Below are positions 45,041-53,688 of a stretch of DNA of 64,000 bases, piece after piece. Positions within the stretch are counted from its first letter, which is position 1; every line of letters begins with the position of its first letter. This DNA is from Porcincola intestinalis. Lineage in GTDB: Bacteria > Bacillota > Clostridia > Lachnospirales > Lachnospiraceae. Under the pieces are notes generated by a model that saw nothing but the letters and a program-made list of their open reading frames with translations, was not told the origin of the DNA and did no database searches. A program made the translations under genes and the position numbers. The stretch lies in the NCBI RefSeq assembly GCF_009696445.1, contig NZ_VULZ01000004.1, forward strand, positions 62,001-126,000, read 5' to 3'.

Positions 45041-46228
45041 TTGAATAATACAACAAACGAAATCAAGAACTTTAATAAATCTCAGGTGTACCGTCTCATT
45101 TATGAAAATAACGGTATTACCAAGCAGTCCATCGCGTACCATCTCCACATTAGTCTTCCCACAATTACGAAGTGTCTAAACGCACTTATGTCCGAGGGGA
45201 AAATCATCTGCAGTTCTTCTAAAGCCTCAACCGGCGGCCGACCAGCAGTTCTGTATCACTTTAACGAAACCGCTCGCATCGCGATTGGCGTAGAAGTATT
45301 GGCTGACCGCCTGAATATCGCTGTTGTGAACCTGATTGGGGATGTCATTAAGGAAGAATCGATCGAAATCAGCTTCTTAGACTCTGAAAGCTATTTTTCA
45401 ATTTACCGCAATGTCCTTAGCCGCGTCATTGACTCCCTTCATGTCGGAAAATCCACGGTTCTTGGAATCACAATCTGCATGCAGGGAATCGTTGCCCCGG
45501 ATGGAGAGCATGTTTTTTTCGGAAAACTGTTGAACAGTACCTCTTTTACTAGATCGAGCTTCAGTAAAGGAATCAGCTATCCCATCTCCCTTGTCCACGA
45601 CGCAGAGGTTGCGGCACTAGCTGAGCTATGGAGTCTCCAGCAGATTCAGACAGGAATTTTTATCTCTTTGAATACCTATGTTGGAACAGCAGTTATCATC
45701 GGCGGTCAGGTTATCCACACAGAGAATCTGTCTTCCGGCGCCTATGAGCATATGATTCTTCATCCAAATGGCGATATTTGTTACTGCGGGAAGAAAGGCT
45801 GTGCCGATGCTTATATATCAGCGAACTCAATCAAACGTTCCTCAAGAGAAAACTTGGAAGTATTTTTTGAAAATAAAGCGGCCGGAGCACGCATGGAAAC
45901 AGAAATATGGGATGAATACCTAAAAGATCTCGCTTCCTTCATCGACAACGCCAGAATGGTCATCTGCGGGGATATCATTCTAAGTGGTACTTTATCTAAA
46001 TATCTGTCCAGAAGTGATTTTGAGAACATTCGATCATATATAGAATCCACTACAACCTTCAGAAATTTGAATTATCACATATACAAAGGTCGCTTTGGTG
46101 AAAAAGCAGCTCTGATCGGTGCCGCTCTGACCCGTATCCAAACCTATCTGCGTTCAGAAGGTCTGAAGTCCGATATATTTATACCTGGGGCTTCTGATCG
46201 ATATACCGTTCCACAGTCTCTACAATGA
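45041..46228 (+). CDS. ROK-family transcriptional regulator
   Basis: A 395-residue NagC/XylR-type repressor. Residues 10-60 are a winged helix (VYRLIYENNGITKQSIAYHL, SLPTITKCLNALMSEGKI); the rest is a ROK domain with the zinc motif GDICYCGKKGCADAYIS (CxCGxxGC; D where most have E) and VHDAEVAALAELW. The start is a TTG at 45041, 7 bases after AGGAGGG; no better start exists. Divergent from the second importer operon, it is expected to repress it until the sugar is present, acting at the inverted repeat at 44751-44791. Confidence 0.92.
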   Translation: MNNTTNEIKNFNKSQVYRLIYENNGITKQSIAYHLHISLPTITKCLNALMSEGKIICSSSKASTGGRPAVLYHFNETARIAIGVEVLADRLNIAVVNLIGDVIKEESIEISFLDSESYFSIYRNVLSRVIDSLHVGKSTVLGITICMQGIVAPDGEHVFFGKLLNSTSFTRSSFSKGISYPISLVHDAEVAALAELWSLQQIQTGIFISLNTYVGTAVIIGGQVIHTENLSSGAYEHMILHPNGDICYCGKKGCADAYISANSIKRSSRENLEVFFENKAAGARMETEIWDEYLKDLASFIDNARMVICGDIILSGTLSKYLSRSDFENIRSYIESTTTFRNLNYHIYKGRFGEKAALIGAALTRIQTYLRSEGLKSDIFIPGASDRYTVPQSLQ

Positions 46229-46270
46229 GCTTTATCTTTCTTTACGTATCTGGGTTGTCGCATAGCAAAG

Positions 46271-46336
46271 GCCCCTCCGGGAGAGTGGTGCTGCCCTGTA
46301 CGGACAGGGACAGCCTTCGCACTTTTCAGGCGGGGT
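46271..46336. repeat. Extragenic hairpin repeat, copy A
   Basis: GCCCCTCCGGGAGAGTG pairs with CACTTTTCAGGCGGGGT in a long imperfect stem; the loop carries CTGTACGGACAG. It is about 80 per cent identical to the element at 48338-48397. It lies 42 bases after the ROK stop, in the 335-base convergent gap before the YhcH stop; the rest of that gap holds nothing recognisable. Confidence 0.8.
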
Positions 46337-46563
46337 GTATATTGTCAATAGGTAATCCTTTTTATACGCCAAAATACCCTGCTATCAAAAGAAAAAAGCA
46401 TTTCCAGTTATTCCAAATGGCATGATTGCATGAAGAACCCAGAGTTTTTTGAAAATAACCGGATGGTTGAAGAATGCATTGCTCCTTCGCAGTTGTATTC
46501 TAATCGTTTTCAGGCATCTGAATTATCCCTTCATTATTACTGCTCATCATCATTCACACTACA

Positions 46564-47013
46564 TCATAATTCATCCAGATATGGCACCTTCACAACCGCC
46601 TTCTGCACCTTCTCAGGCGTTCCTTCGCAGACTCCTGGCATGTGGGCATCCTTCGGGAAGAGAATCAGAAAGTCTCCTGGTCCCAGCTGGTATTCCTTAC
46701 CCTTATTGTTTCCTTCATACAGCTCGATGTCGCCGGTCTCACCATACCTGCGGATGCACGTCCCCGCCCTCATGGTCTCCAGTGACTCTACGGAGATGAT
46801 CTCATGCCCTGAGATGATGTACTGAATATCGATGTATTTCCTGTGCGCTTCAAAGGTTCCTTCAGACTTCGGCTTTGGCATATAGGTCTGAATATTGGCA
46901 AACACGCCATCTGGAAGATCATAATGACCATCCTGGCAGTCCTTTGGATTTATGCTGCTCAGAAAACGGTATGCCGCCTCCGACACATTTCTCACTTCAT
47001 TCAGATCGTCCAT
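46564..47013 (-). CDS. YhcH/YjgK/YiaL family protein
   Basis: A 149-residue cupin-like protein of the DUF386 family. GTFEAHRKYIDIQYIISGHE holds the metal-binding H/E residues, YEGNNKGKEYQLGPGDFLIL and FPKDAHMPGV complete the fold. Members are found in sialic acid, uronate and beta-galactosidase (EbgC) operons and are believed to be sugar anomerases or epimerases. AACGGAGG precedes the ATG. It follows the Gfo/Idh gene by about 67 bases, so the two probably share a transcript. Confidence 0.92.
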   Translation of the reverse strand: MDDLNEVRNVSEAAYRFLSSINPKDCQDGHYDLPDGVFANIQTYMPKPKSEGTFEAHRKYIDIQYIISGHEIISVESLETMRAGTCIRRYGETGDIELYEGNNKGKEYQLGPGDFLILFPKDAHMPGVCEGTPEKVQKAVVKVPYLDEL

Positions 47014-47080
47014 ATTTCCTCCGTTTTTGGCTGTACTGCCGGTATATTACCTTATCCCTCTGCGCATACATTGAAACCTG

Positions 47081-48112
47081 TCAGTCTGAGGTGACATCCG
47101 GGTCGTCCAGACGGACCGGTCTTCCCGTTTCAAGTGATTTTCTGGCAGCTTTCGCGATCAGAACGGCTTTCAGACCATCCTTTCCTCCGACCGGAACCGG
47201 TGCATCGCTCAGACAGGCTTTCACGAAAGCCCGCTCTTCTTCCACAAACGCGTCATTGTAGCGTTCCAGGAAAAACCAGGTTGGCTTCGCGCCCAGCGTT
47301 CCGGAAGCCGTAGCCAGCCGGGCTTCGTCTTCCAGCTGATTTTCATCTCTCACGCAGCCCTTCTCCCCGTGTACCTCGACACGCTGGTCATAGCCATAGG
47401 GTGCCTGGCGACAGTTGTCGATCACTCCAAGTGCGCCGTTTTCAAACCGGAGCGTCACGATCGCCGTATCCACATCTCCGTAGTCTGCGAAATGAGAATC
47501 CACCAGACATCCGCCTGCCGCATAGACCTCTGTCACCTCGCTGCCGGACAGATAGCGGACCATATCAAAATCGTGGATCATCATGTCCATGAAGATGCCG
47601 CCAGACTTTTCAACATAGGACATCGGCGGTGCCTCCGGATCACGCGAACACACCTTCACCACATATACTTTTCCGATTTTCCCGGATGCGGCCGCATCGT
47701 GGACAGCTTTATGGCTTTTGTCAAAGCGGCGCACAAAGCCAACCTGCAGCTTCACCCCAGCCTTCTCAACTGCCCGGAGTGACCTGTTGATATCTGACAC
47801 GTTCACAGCAATCGGCTTTTCACAGAATATATTTTTTCCAGCTTTCGCAGCCCGCACAATGAAGTCTGCATGCGTATCTGTGGATGAGCAGATGAACACT
47901 GCGTCAATGTCCGGATCCTCGAATATATCCTCCGGATCTCTGCTGCAACGGGCAATTCCGACACTCTTCGCCCACCGCTCCTTGTCCTCATCCAGATACA
48001 GGTCTGCCGCACAGACAATTTCTGCCCCTTTTACAAGGCTCTGAAGATTGCTTCCGTGTAGTTTTCCGATCCTGCCCATGCCAATCAGTCCAATCCGAAG
48101 TACTCCATTCAC
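47081..48112 (-). CDS. Gfo/Idh/MocA family sugar/inositol dehydrogenase
   Basis: A 343-residue NAD(P)-dependent enzyme. VLRIGLIGMGRIGKLHGSNL is the Rossmann motif, KNIFCEKPIAVNVSDI the EKP signature with the catalytic lysine, and GGIFMDMMIHDFDMVRYLSG the DxxxH active-site segment. This resembles inositol 2-dehydrogenase. The start is a GTG at 48112, with GAGGGGG upstream; a longer in-frame version from 48151 would be read through a terminator hairpin and is rejected. Its mRNA leader has a structured region and an intrinsic terminator just before the ribosome site, so expression is probably controlled by attenuation. Substrate unknown. Confidence 0.9.
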   Translation of the reverse strand: MNGVLRIGLIGMGRIGKLHGSNLQSLVKGAEIVCAADLYLDEDKERWAKSVGIARCSRDPEDIFEDPDIDAVFICSSTDTHADFIVRAAKAGKNIFCEKPIAVNVSDINRSLRAVEKAGVKLQVGFVRRFDKSHKAVHDAAASGKIGKVYVVKVCSRDPEAPPMSYVEKSGGIFMDMMIHDFDMVRYLSGSEVTEVYAAGGCLVDSHFADYGDVDTAIVTLRFENGALGVIDNCRQAPYGYDQRVEVHGEKGCVRDENQLEDEARLATASGTLGAKPTWFFLERYNDAFVEEERAFVKACLSDAPVPVGGKDGLKAVLIAKAARKSLETGRPVRLDDPDVTSD

Positions 48113-48130
48113 GATGTTTTTTCCCCCTCT

Positions 48131-48164
48131 AAAAAAATGGAAGCCTGCCAACAGGCAGGCTTCC
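48131..48164 (-). terminator. Attenuator-type terminator in the leader of the Gfo/Idh gene
   Basis: GGAAGCCTGCC pairs perfectly with GGCAGGCTTCC around a 4-base loop (plus-strand 48139-48164), followed on the minus strand by ATTTTTTTAG and then at once by the ribosome site GAGGGGG. Such a terminator in front of a gene's own ribosome site is typical of attenuation. Confidence 0.85.
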
Positions 48165-48260
48165 TTACACGTAAACGATATTCTACGCCGGAGCGCCCCG
48201 TCGTTTGCGGAGGCTAAATATATACGCTCATAATATTCTAGCCGTCATGACCGGCGAGCT
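48165..48260 (-). promoter_or_regulatory. Candidate structured leader RNA upstream of the attenuator
   Basis: On the minus strand a three-way junction can be drawn: CGCCGG (48256-48251) with CCGGCG (48191-48186) closes it; GGCTA (48243-48239) with TAGCC (48216-48212) and CCG/CGG around a CAAACGA loop (about 48209-48199) form the two arms. It lies directly upstream of the terminator. No known riboswitch consensus or T-box motif was recognised. A promoter would be expected between 48265 and 48320. Confidence 0.45.
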
Positions 48261-48337
48261 ATCATCTAACTCGTAATATAGCACAGAGAGCAACAAGACG
48301 CCACCACATTTTTCTACCGGAAACCAAAGGCTCAAAA

Positions 48338-48397
48338 GCCCCGCCGGGAGAGTGATGCTGCCCTGTACGGACAGCCTTCACACTCTTCTGGCGGGGC
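48338..48397. repeat. Extragenic hairpin repeat, copy B
   Basis: GCCCCGCCGGGAGAGTG (48338-48354) pairs with CACTCTTCTGGCGGGGC (48381-48397) in a 17-bp stem with two G-U pairs; the loop contains CTGTACGGACAG, which can form a second stem. It lies 93 bases after the SerA-like stop and matches copy A at 46271-46336. Confidence 0.85.
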
Positions 48398-48489
48398 AAG
48401 GGGGTGTCACGCGCAGAAAGCCTGCTCTTGGAAAGAAGCATAGCTCTGGTGTTCTTCCGGGGTCTCCTCTGGCATGGCCAGTCTCACAG

Positions 48490-49398
48490 TCATCCGAACT
48501 TCTCTGTCACGAGTTTTACAATCTCTTCCCCGATTCTTCTCTGAGCTTCCTTCGTGGAAGCGCCGATGTGCGGGGTCATGCAGACCTTCGGATGGTGCAG
48601 AAGGCGCTCGTCCTTGCAGGGCTCTTCCGGATAGACGTCAATCCCGGCACCGGCCAGCTTTCCTGAGTCGAGTGCGTCGCACAGTGCAGCCGAGTCCACC
48701 AGCGCACCGCGGGCGGTATTGATCAGGTACGCGCCGTCTTTCATCTTACTGATGGCTTCCGCATCGATGACAGGAGGTGCCCCCTTGACTGCCGGCATAT
48801 GAAGCGAGACATAGTCCGATTCTGCCAGCAGTTCATCCTTCGTCTTCCACGGGTACAGGACATGGATGTGCGGGCCGGAACGGTTCGTGTAGATGACATT
48901 CATCCCGAGCGCCTCGGCGCGCTTTGCGACTTCCATCCCGATGCGGCCGAGCCCGACAAGCCCGAGAGTCTTGCCGCTCAGCTCTACGCCCTTGTACGCC
49001 TTCTTCTCCCACTTTCCCTCGCGCATGGTGACATTCGCGATATACAGGAAACGGGAGACTGCCAGCATATGAGCAATCGCCAGCTCTGCGACGGCAGCGC
49101 TCGATGCGTTCGGGGTATTTGCAACGGTCAGTCCCTTGCCGCGGGCATAGTCGACATCGATGTTGTCCATACCGACGCCTCCGCGGATGATCATCTTCAG
49201 CCGGCCTGCCGCCACTGCCTGGTCGATGACCGGCTCACGTACCTTTGTTGCAGAGCGGACGAGCAGCACATCGACATCCTCGAGTGCCTTCCCAAGCTCA
49301 TCTGGTTCATAGTGCTGCTGCAGGACCTCGTATCCGCGTTCCTCCAGCTTGCGGACTGCAGAGGCATCCAGTCCGTCTGCTGCCAGTATTCTTACCAT
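48490..49398 (-). CDS. SerA-like D-2-hydroxyacid dehydrogenase
   Basis: A 302-residue NAD-dependent enzyme. [20 protein letters not shown] is the Rossmann motif, [19 protein letters not shown] holds the catalytic arginine and [17 protein letters not shown] the histidine. It has no C-terminal ACT or regulatory domain, like the short 3-phosphoglycerate dehydrogenases of Clostridia. The start is the ATG at 49398 with AAGGAGGG 7 bases upstream. No serC neighbours it, so it may act on another 2-hydroxyacid; it is only distantly like the one at 30117-31085. It is divergent from the MFS transporter. Confidence 0.85.
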   Translation of the reverse strand: MVRILAADGLDASAVRKLEERGYEVLQQHYEPDELGKALEDVDVLLVRSATKVREPVIDQAVAAGRLKMIIRGGVGMDNIDVDYARGKGLTVANTPNASSAAVAELAIAHMLAVSRFLYIANVTMREGKWEKKAYKGVELSGKTLGLVGLGRIGMEVAKRAEALGMNVIYTNRSGPHIHVLYPWKTKDELLAESDYVSLHMPAVKGAPPVIDAEAISKMKDGAYLINTARGALVDSAALCDALDSGKLAGAGIDVYPEEPCKDERLLHHPKVCMTPHIGASTKEAQRRIGEEIVKLVTEKFG

Positions 49399-49615
49399 CG
49401 AATCACCCTCCTTTTTATCTTTTTTCACCCTTCCCAGGTTTCCCTTTTTTCTTAGCTTCACTATAGCAGATTAAGCATGTGTAAACAACTATTTTGTTAT
49501 CGGCTCCAACTATTTTTCTGGAAGGTGCACTTGCGGAACAGGGATATAGTATCGTAGTATGATCGTACGATTGAATGAAGCAAAAAACGCCCCACGGGAG
49601 ATTCAGACAAGACAA

Positions 49616-50812
49616 ATGAATATAAAAAGAAAATACAGGAGAACACTGCTTGCATGCTATCTCGGCTTTATCACACAGGCGATCTGCTCGAATTTTGTCC
49701 CGCTTCTCTATGTGACCTTCAGCCGGTCCTACGGGATCACGCTCTCAAAGCTGGCACTCATTTCGACCTGCTTCTTCTCCACACAGCTGGTCACAGATGC
49801 CATATGCGCAAAGGTTACAGACCGCATGGGCTACCGCGCCGCTGCAATCGCGGCAGAAATCACCTCCGGGCTCGGCCTGCTCTGTCTGGCATTTGTACCG
49901 GATCTGACGCCGGATCCCTTTATCGGAATCTTGGTCTGTGTCGTCATCTATGCAGTCGGAAGCGGTCTGACTGAGGTCATCGGAAGTCCGATTGTGGAGG
50001 CCTGTCCGTTTGAGAATAAGGCTTCCGTCATGAGTCTCCTGCATTCCTTCTACTGCTGGGGTTCGGTTGGTGTCATTCTGGGCTCCACCCTCTTCTTTAC
50101 TCTGTTTGGAATCCGGAACTGGCGCATCCTGGCTGTCATCTGGTCCGCCGTCCCGCTCTTAAATGTCTTCAACTTCGCGGTCTGCCCGCTTGAAAAGCTG
50201 GTGGAGGACGGAGAGGGGATGTCCATGGGAGAACTGCTGAAGACAAAGCTGTTCTGGATCTTTATCGTGCTGATGGTCTGCGCCGGCTCCTCCGAGCTTG
50301 CGATGGCACAATGGGCATCTGCATTTGCAGAATCAGCCCTGCATGTCTCCAAGTCGGTCGGAGACCTCGCCGGTCCCTGCGGCTTCGCAGCACTAATGGG
50401 GCTCAGCCGCGTCCTCTACGGCAAGTTCGGGGAGAAGGTCAACCTGACAACCTTTATGACGGCTTCCGGTATCCTGTGCCTGGTCTGCTACCTCATCGCC
50501 GGTCTGTCGAAGAATCCGGTTCTGGGTCTGATCGGCTGCGCAGTCAGCGGCTTCTCAGTCGGAATCATGTGGCCGGGTTCGATCAGCATCTCGTCGCGGA
50601 TTCTCCCGAAGGGCGGCACCGCCCTCTTCGCGCTGCTCGCGCTCGGCGGAGACCTGGGCGGTTCTCTCGGCCCTTCCATCATCGGCAATGTCTCTCAGCG
50701 CGCAGGCGACAACCTGCAGATGGGCGTCCTTTCAGGCATCGGCTTCCCGATTGTCCTGGTGATCTGCGTTTTAGGCGTGCGCCGCAGGTACATGACTGTC
50801 AGCCCTCGTTGA
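49616..50812 (+). CDS. MFS transporter (fucose-permease-like)
   Basis: A 398-residue major facilitator protein with 12 membrane segments. LACYLGFITQAICSNFVPLL opens TM1; AKVTDRMGYRAAA is the loop 2-3 signature; ILPKGGTALFALLALGGDLG comes late in the second half. An in-frame ATG at 49559 is overlapped by a possible -10 (TAGTAT at 49555, TTGCGG 18 bases before), so the ATG at 49616 is preferred; its site is weak. Substrate is unknown; it neighbours the SerA-like gene on the other strand. It is more GC-rich than the polysaccharide locus. Confidence 0.85.
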   Translation: MNIKRKYRRTLLACYLGFITQAICSNFVPLLYVTFSRSYGITLSKLALISTCFFSTQLVTDAICAKVTDRMGYRAAAIAAEITSGLGLLCLAFVPDLTPDPFIGILVCVVIYAVGSGLTEVIGSPIVEACPFENKASVMSLLHSFYCWGSVGVILGSTLFFTLFGIRNWRILAVIWSAVPLLNVFNFAVCPLEKLVEDGEGMSMGELLKTKLFWIFIVLMVCAGSSELAMAQWASAFAESALHVSKSVGDLAGPCGFAALMGLSRVLYGKFGEKVNLTTFMTASGILCLVCYLIAGLSKNPVLGLIGCAVSGFSVGIMWPGSISISSRILPKGGTALFALLALGGDLGGSLGPSIIGNVSQRAGDNLQMGVLSGIGFPIVLVICVLGVRRRYMTVSPR

Positions 50813-50829
50813 CGGCTTTGCTGTTGTCC

Positions 50830-50929
50830 GGGGCGAGGCCCGGACGATGACCAGCCCGGTGGGCTGCCCTCCGGGGCGAGGCCAGCCGGGCGGATGCCCT
50901 CCGGGACGATGGCAGCCGGGTTGGCTGCC
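50830..50929. repeat. GC-rich imperfect repeats between convergent genes
   Basis: Three imperfect units of 30-43 bases (openings GGGGCGAGGCC, GGGGCGAGGCC, GGGACGATGGC), two with clear short inverted repeats: CAGCCC/GGGCTG at 50852-50866 and GGCAGCC/GGCTGCC at 50911-50929. They fill the gap between the MFS and GH13 stops and probably end transcription from both sides. Confidence 0.6.
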
Positions 50930-50935
50930 CTGCTT

Positions 50936-52318
50936 TCAGCAGAAGAAAATGACTGGTTCCCCGGTAAGCCGGACCGTGTGTTCAAAAACATCCACGCTTC
51001 TGCCGCTGATCAGGTCTGTATAGGTTCCGTCCGGCAGATCGACCTGCACGGCCTTGGCGCTGCCGAGCGTGCTGAACAGGCCTACGATTCGGTCACGGCA
51101 GTCCCCTGGCATGGAAGCTTTCTCCGCTGCCTCCCCTGCCGGTGATCCATTTCCCCGCCTCTCTCTGACCGCGAAGATCACATCGCCGGCCACCTCCTCC
51201 GCCTCGAAGGAGGAATCCGCAAACAGGTCCTGCTGCCTGATCGCGCGAAGCTTTCGCATCAACGGGGACAGATCCTTTCCCGTCTCGAAGTCGACCGGAT
51301 CGCGGTCGAACAGTGTCGGGTGATGTGTCACCTCAAACTCCTGTCCGGCATAGACCATGGCGGTTCCCTTCTCAAAATACTGCCACGCCGTCCAGTTTCT
51401 GAGCGCACGTTCATCCGGCACAAGCTCTGCCGCCCGCGGGCGATCATGATTCTCAAGACATCTGAGCTTGACATAGTTCTCGGGAAGAATGCCCTCCTGC
51501 AAGTTGACACGGTTCAGATATTCCTTCAGAAATCCTGCACGTTCACCCGAAACCCTCACCGCTCCGCCCGGCAAGAACATGCAGCCCGTCTGAGCGGCCT
51601 TCTGCCAGTTGTAAGTATCATAGTCATAGCAGATGTCAAATGCCTGGTACAGCTCACTGTCGGAGGAGGTCGGTACGCCAGCCTTCCGGTTTGCGATCAC
51701 CATCTCCGGCTCGACCGCCTCCGCCAGCCAGATGCAGCCCGGCCGGACCTGCTCCACTTCTGTGCGGGCACGCTTCCAGAATGCCAGCGGCACCATCGGC
51801 GCCACGTCGCAGCGGAAGCCATCCACATACTTTGCCCACATCTTCAGCGTTTCGATCTGGTAATCCCAGAGTGCCTCCGAGCTTTCATAATCCAGATCGA
51901 CAACATCCCACCAGTCTCCGATCCGGTTTCCGAGAGAGCCATCCGCCTTGTGGAAGAACCATTCCGGGTGCGACTTGGCCAGAATCGAGTCCGGTGACGT
52001 GTGGTTGTAGACCACATCCAGCATCACCTTCAGCCCCTTCCGGTGTGCGGATTCGGTCAGCTCCACAAAATCCTGCATTGTTCCGATCGCCGGATCGACC
52101 GCGCGATAGTCCGAGATGGCATACGGCGATCCCATTGATCCCTTCCGGTGCAGAACGCCGGACGGCTGTACCGGAAGCAGATAGATGATATCGACACCGA
52201 GATCCCGGATTCGATCGAGATCCCGCTCCACATCCTTCAGCTTTCCGCTCCTGTAGTTTCTTGTAAAAATCTGGTAGATCACCTGCTGTCTCAGCGACTT
52301 GTCTGTATCCTGCGCCAT
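50936..52318 (-). CDS. Cytosolic GH13 alpha-amylase family enzyme
   Basis: A 460-residue protein without signal peptide. VDIIYLLPVQPSG and GLKVMLDVVYNHTSPDS are regions I of the (beta/alpha)8 barrel; FRCDVAPMVP has the nucleophilic aspartate; IWLAEAVEPE the acid/base glutamate; LRCLENHDRPRAAE the third aspartate. A short C-terminal beta domain follows. It could be an oligo-1,6-glucosidase-like, neopullulanase or related intracellular alpha-glucan enzyme; the exact activity cannot be told. The start is the ATG at 52318 with CAGGAGG upstream; the longer frame from 52378 is unlikely. Confidence 0.88.
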   Translation of the reverse strand: MAQDTDKSLRQQVIYQIFTRNYRSGKLKDVERDLDRIRDLGVDIIYLLPVQPSGVLHRKGSMGSPYAISDYRAVDPAIGTMQDFVELTESAHRKGLKVMLDVVYNHTSPDSILAKSHPEWFFHKADGSLGNRIGDWWDVVDLDYESSEALWDYQIETLKMWAKYVDGFRCDVAPMVPLAFWKRARTEVEQVRPGCIWLAEAVEPEMVIANRKAGVPTSSDSELYQAFDICYDYDTYNWQKAAQTGCMFLPGGAVRVSGERAGFLKEYLNRVNLQEGILPENYVKLRCLENHDRPRAAELVPDERALRNWTAWQYFEKGTAMVYAGQEFEVTHHPTLFDRDPVDFETGKDLSPLMRKLRAIRQQDLFADSSFEAEEVAGDVIFAVRERRGNGSPAGEAAEKASMPGDCRDRIVGLFSTLGSAKAVQVDLPDGTYTDLISGRSVDVFEHTVRLTGEPVIFFC

Positions 52319-52485
52319 ATTTTCCTCCTGATCTGTTTCCCACAGACATCTCTGTGTGTCCGGTTGTTTTTCCGCCACAGCCCCTCTTGTACATGTCTGG
52401 CTCGTCTGTGCCGCCCATGCCTGCTCCGTTTTCGTGATCTTTTATGTTTTTCAGCATTACTGCCTGGATAAATCATCCGAGGGCA

Positions 52486-52959
52486 TCAACTCTGCCTCCC
52501 GCTGTCTTGCGTACGCCTTTTATCCGAAATCCGTTCCTTCATGATGAAGACAGCCGCCACAAAGCTCGTTCCCATGGCGACAAATACCATCGTCAGAACC
52601 GTCGCGATGCCCCATTTCCATGCGGCATGCATCTCCCCGGTCACAAGACTGTTCATCGTCTGGTAAAGCGCATTTCCGGGGATCAGCGGAATGACTGCCG
52701 ATATCAGGAACACCGTCGCCGGCTGCCTGAGTTTTCTTGCCCACAGCTCGCTCCACAGTCCGCAGAATACGGCTCCGAGAAATGAGGCAATCATATATCC
52801 CTTCCCTGCGTGGATAACCGCCAGATAGACCAGCCACGCCAGCGCCCCTCCCAGGGCTGCCGGGAGCAGACTCTTTCTGCCGATATGAAACAGAATCGCA
52901 AAGCCCATGGACCCTGTAAATGCCATGAGAAGCTGCACCAGCTCAGTGACAGTCAGCAT
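52486..52959 (-). CDS. Threonine/serine exporter, small subunit (ThrE_2, DUF3815)
   Basis: A 157-residue membrane protein with about five helices. GSMGFAILFHIGRKSLLPAA is the family start and AVIPLIPGNALYQTMNSLVT the conserved PLIPG motif. It pairs with the DUF1212 half encoded at 53689-54477 to make a split ThrE exporter. CGGAGGG precedes the ATG. Usually the two halves are adjacent; here 730 bases with another gene and repeats lie between them. Confidence 0.9.
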   Translation of the reverse strand: MLTVTELVQLLMAFTGSMGFAILFHIGRKSLLPAALGGALAWLVYLAVIHAGKGYMIASFLGAVFCGLWSELWARKLRQPATVFLISAVIPLIPGNALYQTMNSLVTGEMHAAWKWGIATVLTMVFVAMGTSFVAAVFIMKERISDKRRTQDSGRQS

Positions 52960-52984
52960 ATCGAACCCTCCGACAGGAATCTAT

Positions 52985-53018
52985 GAAAACTGCCCGGGCA
53001 GTCAAACCTCCGGGCAGT
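52985..53018 (-). terminator. Terminator after the small Cys-rich protein gene
   Basis: Minus strand ACTGCCCGG pairs with CCGGGCAGT (9 bp, loop 12), followed by TTTTC. It falls between that gene and the ThrE_2 gene. Confidence 0.75.
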
Positions 53019-53029
53019 CTGTTCCGCGA

Positions 53030-53380
53030 TTATTTTAATAAATCCGCCTCATGGTCAAGGAGTTTTCCGCCCGCTGCACAGGCCGGGCAGATGCAGTACT
53101 TCTCGCCGTGGCTCTTTGCCGCCTTCGCATCCTCGGTCATCTTCGCGGCTCCGTCCGCTCCGAAGACCTGCTTTCCTTCCTCAGATCCTGCGAATGCGAT
53201 CAGGTCGTCGATCGATGTGACGTCTTCCTTCATCTCCCTGATCAGGGACTCTGCCGCAGCCTTCTCCCCGGCTGTTCCGAAAGCCTTCAGATACGCTTCT
53301 CCTTCCGTCTTCAGCTCCGGGCAGCAGGACGGTGCCGCGATCATCTTCTCTACTTCTGCTTTGATTTCCTGTTTTGTCAT
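53030..53380 (-). CDS. Small conserved Clostridia protein with Cys pairs
   Basis: A 116-residue soluble protein, mostly helical, with a CC pair (MIAAPSCCPELKTEGEAYLK) and a C-terminal CICPAC motif (HGEKYCICPACAAGGK) that could bind metal. Relatives in Clostridia are often labelled molecular chaperone Hsp90 in databases, but no Hsp90 feature is visible, so the role is unknown. The start is the ATG at 53380, 7 bases after AGGAGG; the frame extends upstream to 53542 without support. It separates the two ThrE halves and ends in a terminator. Confidence 0.8.
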   Translation of the reverse strand: MTKQEIKAEVEKMIAAPSCCPELKTEGEAYLKAFGTAGEKAAAESLIREMKEDVTSIDDLIAFAGSEEGKQVFGADGAAKMTEDAKAAKSHGEKYCICPACAAGGKLLDHEADLLK

Positions 53381-53548
53381 CATATACCTCCTGTCTGGTT
53401 CCCTCTTTCGGAATTCCATGTGTTCCTCAGTCTTCGGGATTTGGCCGGCCGCAAATCGAAAACACCATCTTCTTGTATTTCTGCGCCTGCAGTCACCGTA
53501 ATTATACCACTGATCGATCCTGCATTCATCATACCAAAGCATGTAGAC

Positions 53549-53677
53549 AGCTGCAGCAAAACAGCCACGTCTTCAGCTTCGGCAAAACAGCCACACCCGC
53601 GGCTTCAGCAAAGCAGGCACGCCCGCGGCTTCAGCAAAGCAGGCACGCCCGCGGCTTCAGCAAAGCAGCCACACCCG
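53549..53677. repeat. 26-bp tandem repeats
   Basis: Units CGGCTTCAGCAAAGCAGGCA-CGCCCG at 53600-53625 and 53626-53651 (identical) and a variant at 53652-53677, preceded by two degenerate copies from 53549. They lie between the ThrE large-half stop and the promoter of the small Cys-rich protein gene. Confidence 0.88.
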
Positions 53678-53688
53678 CGTCTGTCACC

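Noticed and set aside
48113-48300. T-box or known metabolite riboswitch in the Gfo/Idh leader
   Set aside because: No AGGGUGGNACCGCG-type T-box sequence and no recognisable TPP, SAM, cobalamin, c-di-GMP or ZTP core was found, so only a generic structured leader is claimed.
53549-53677. CRISPR array
   Set aside because: The 26-bp units are directly abutting with no unique spacers, so they are plain tandem repeats; no cas genes are near.
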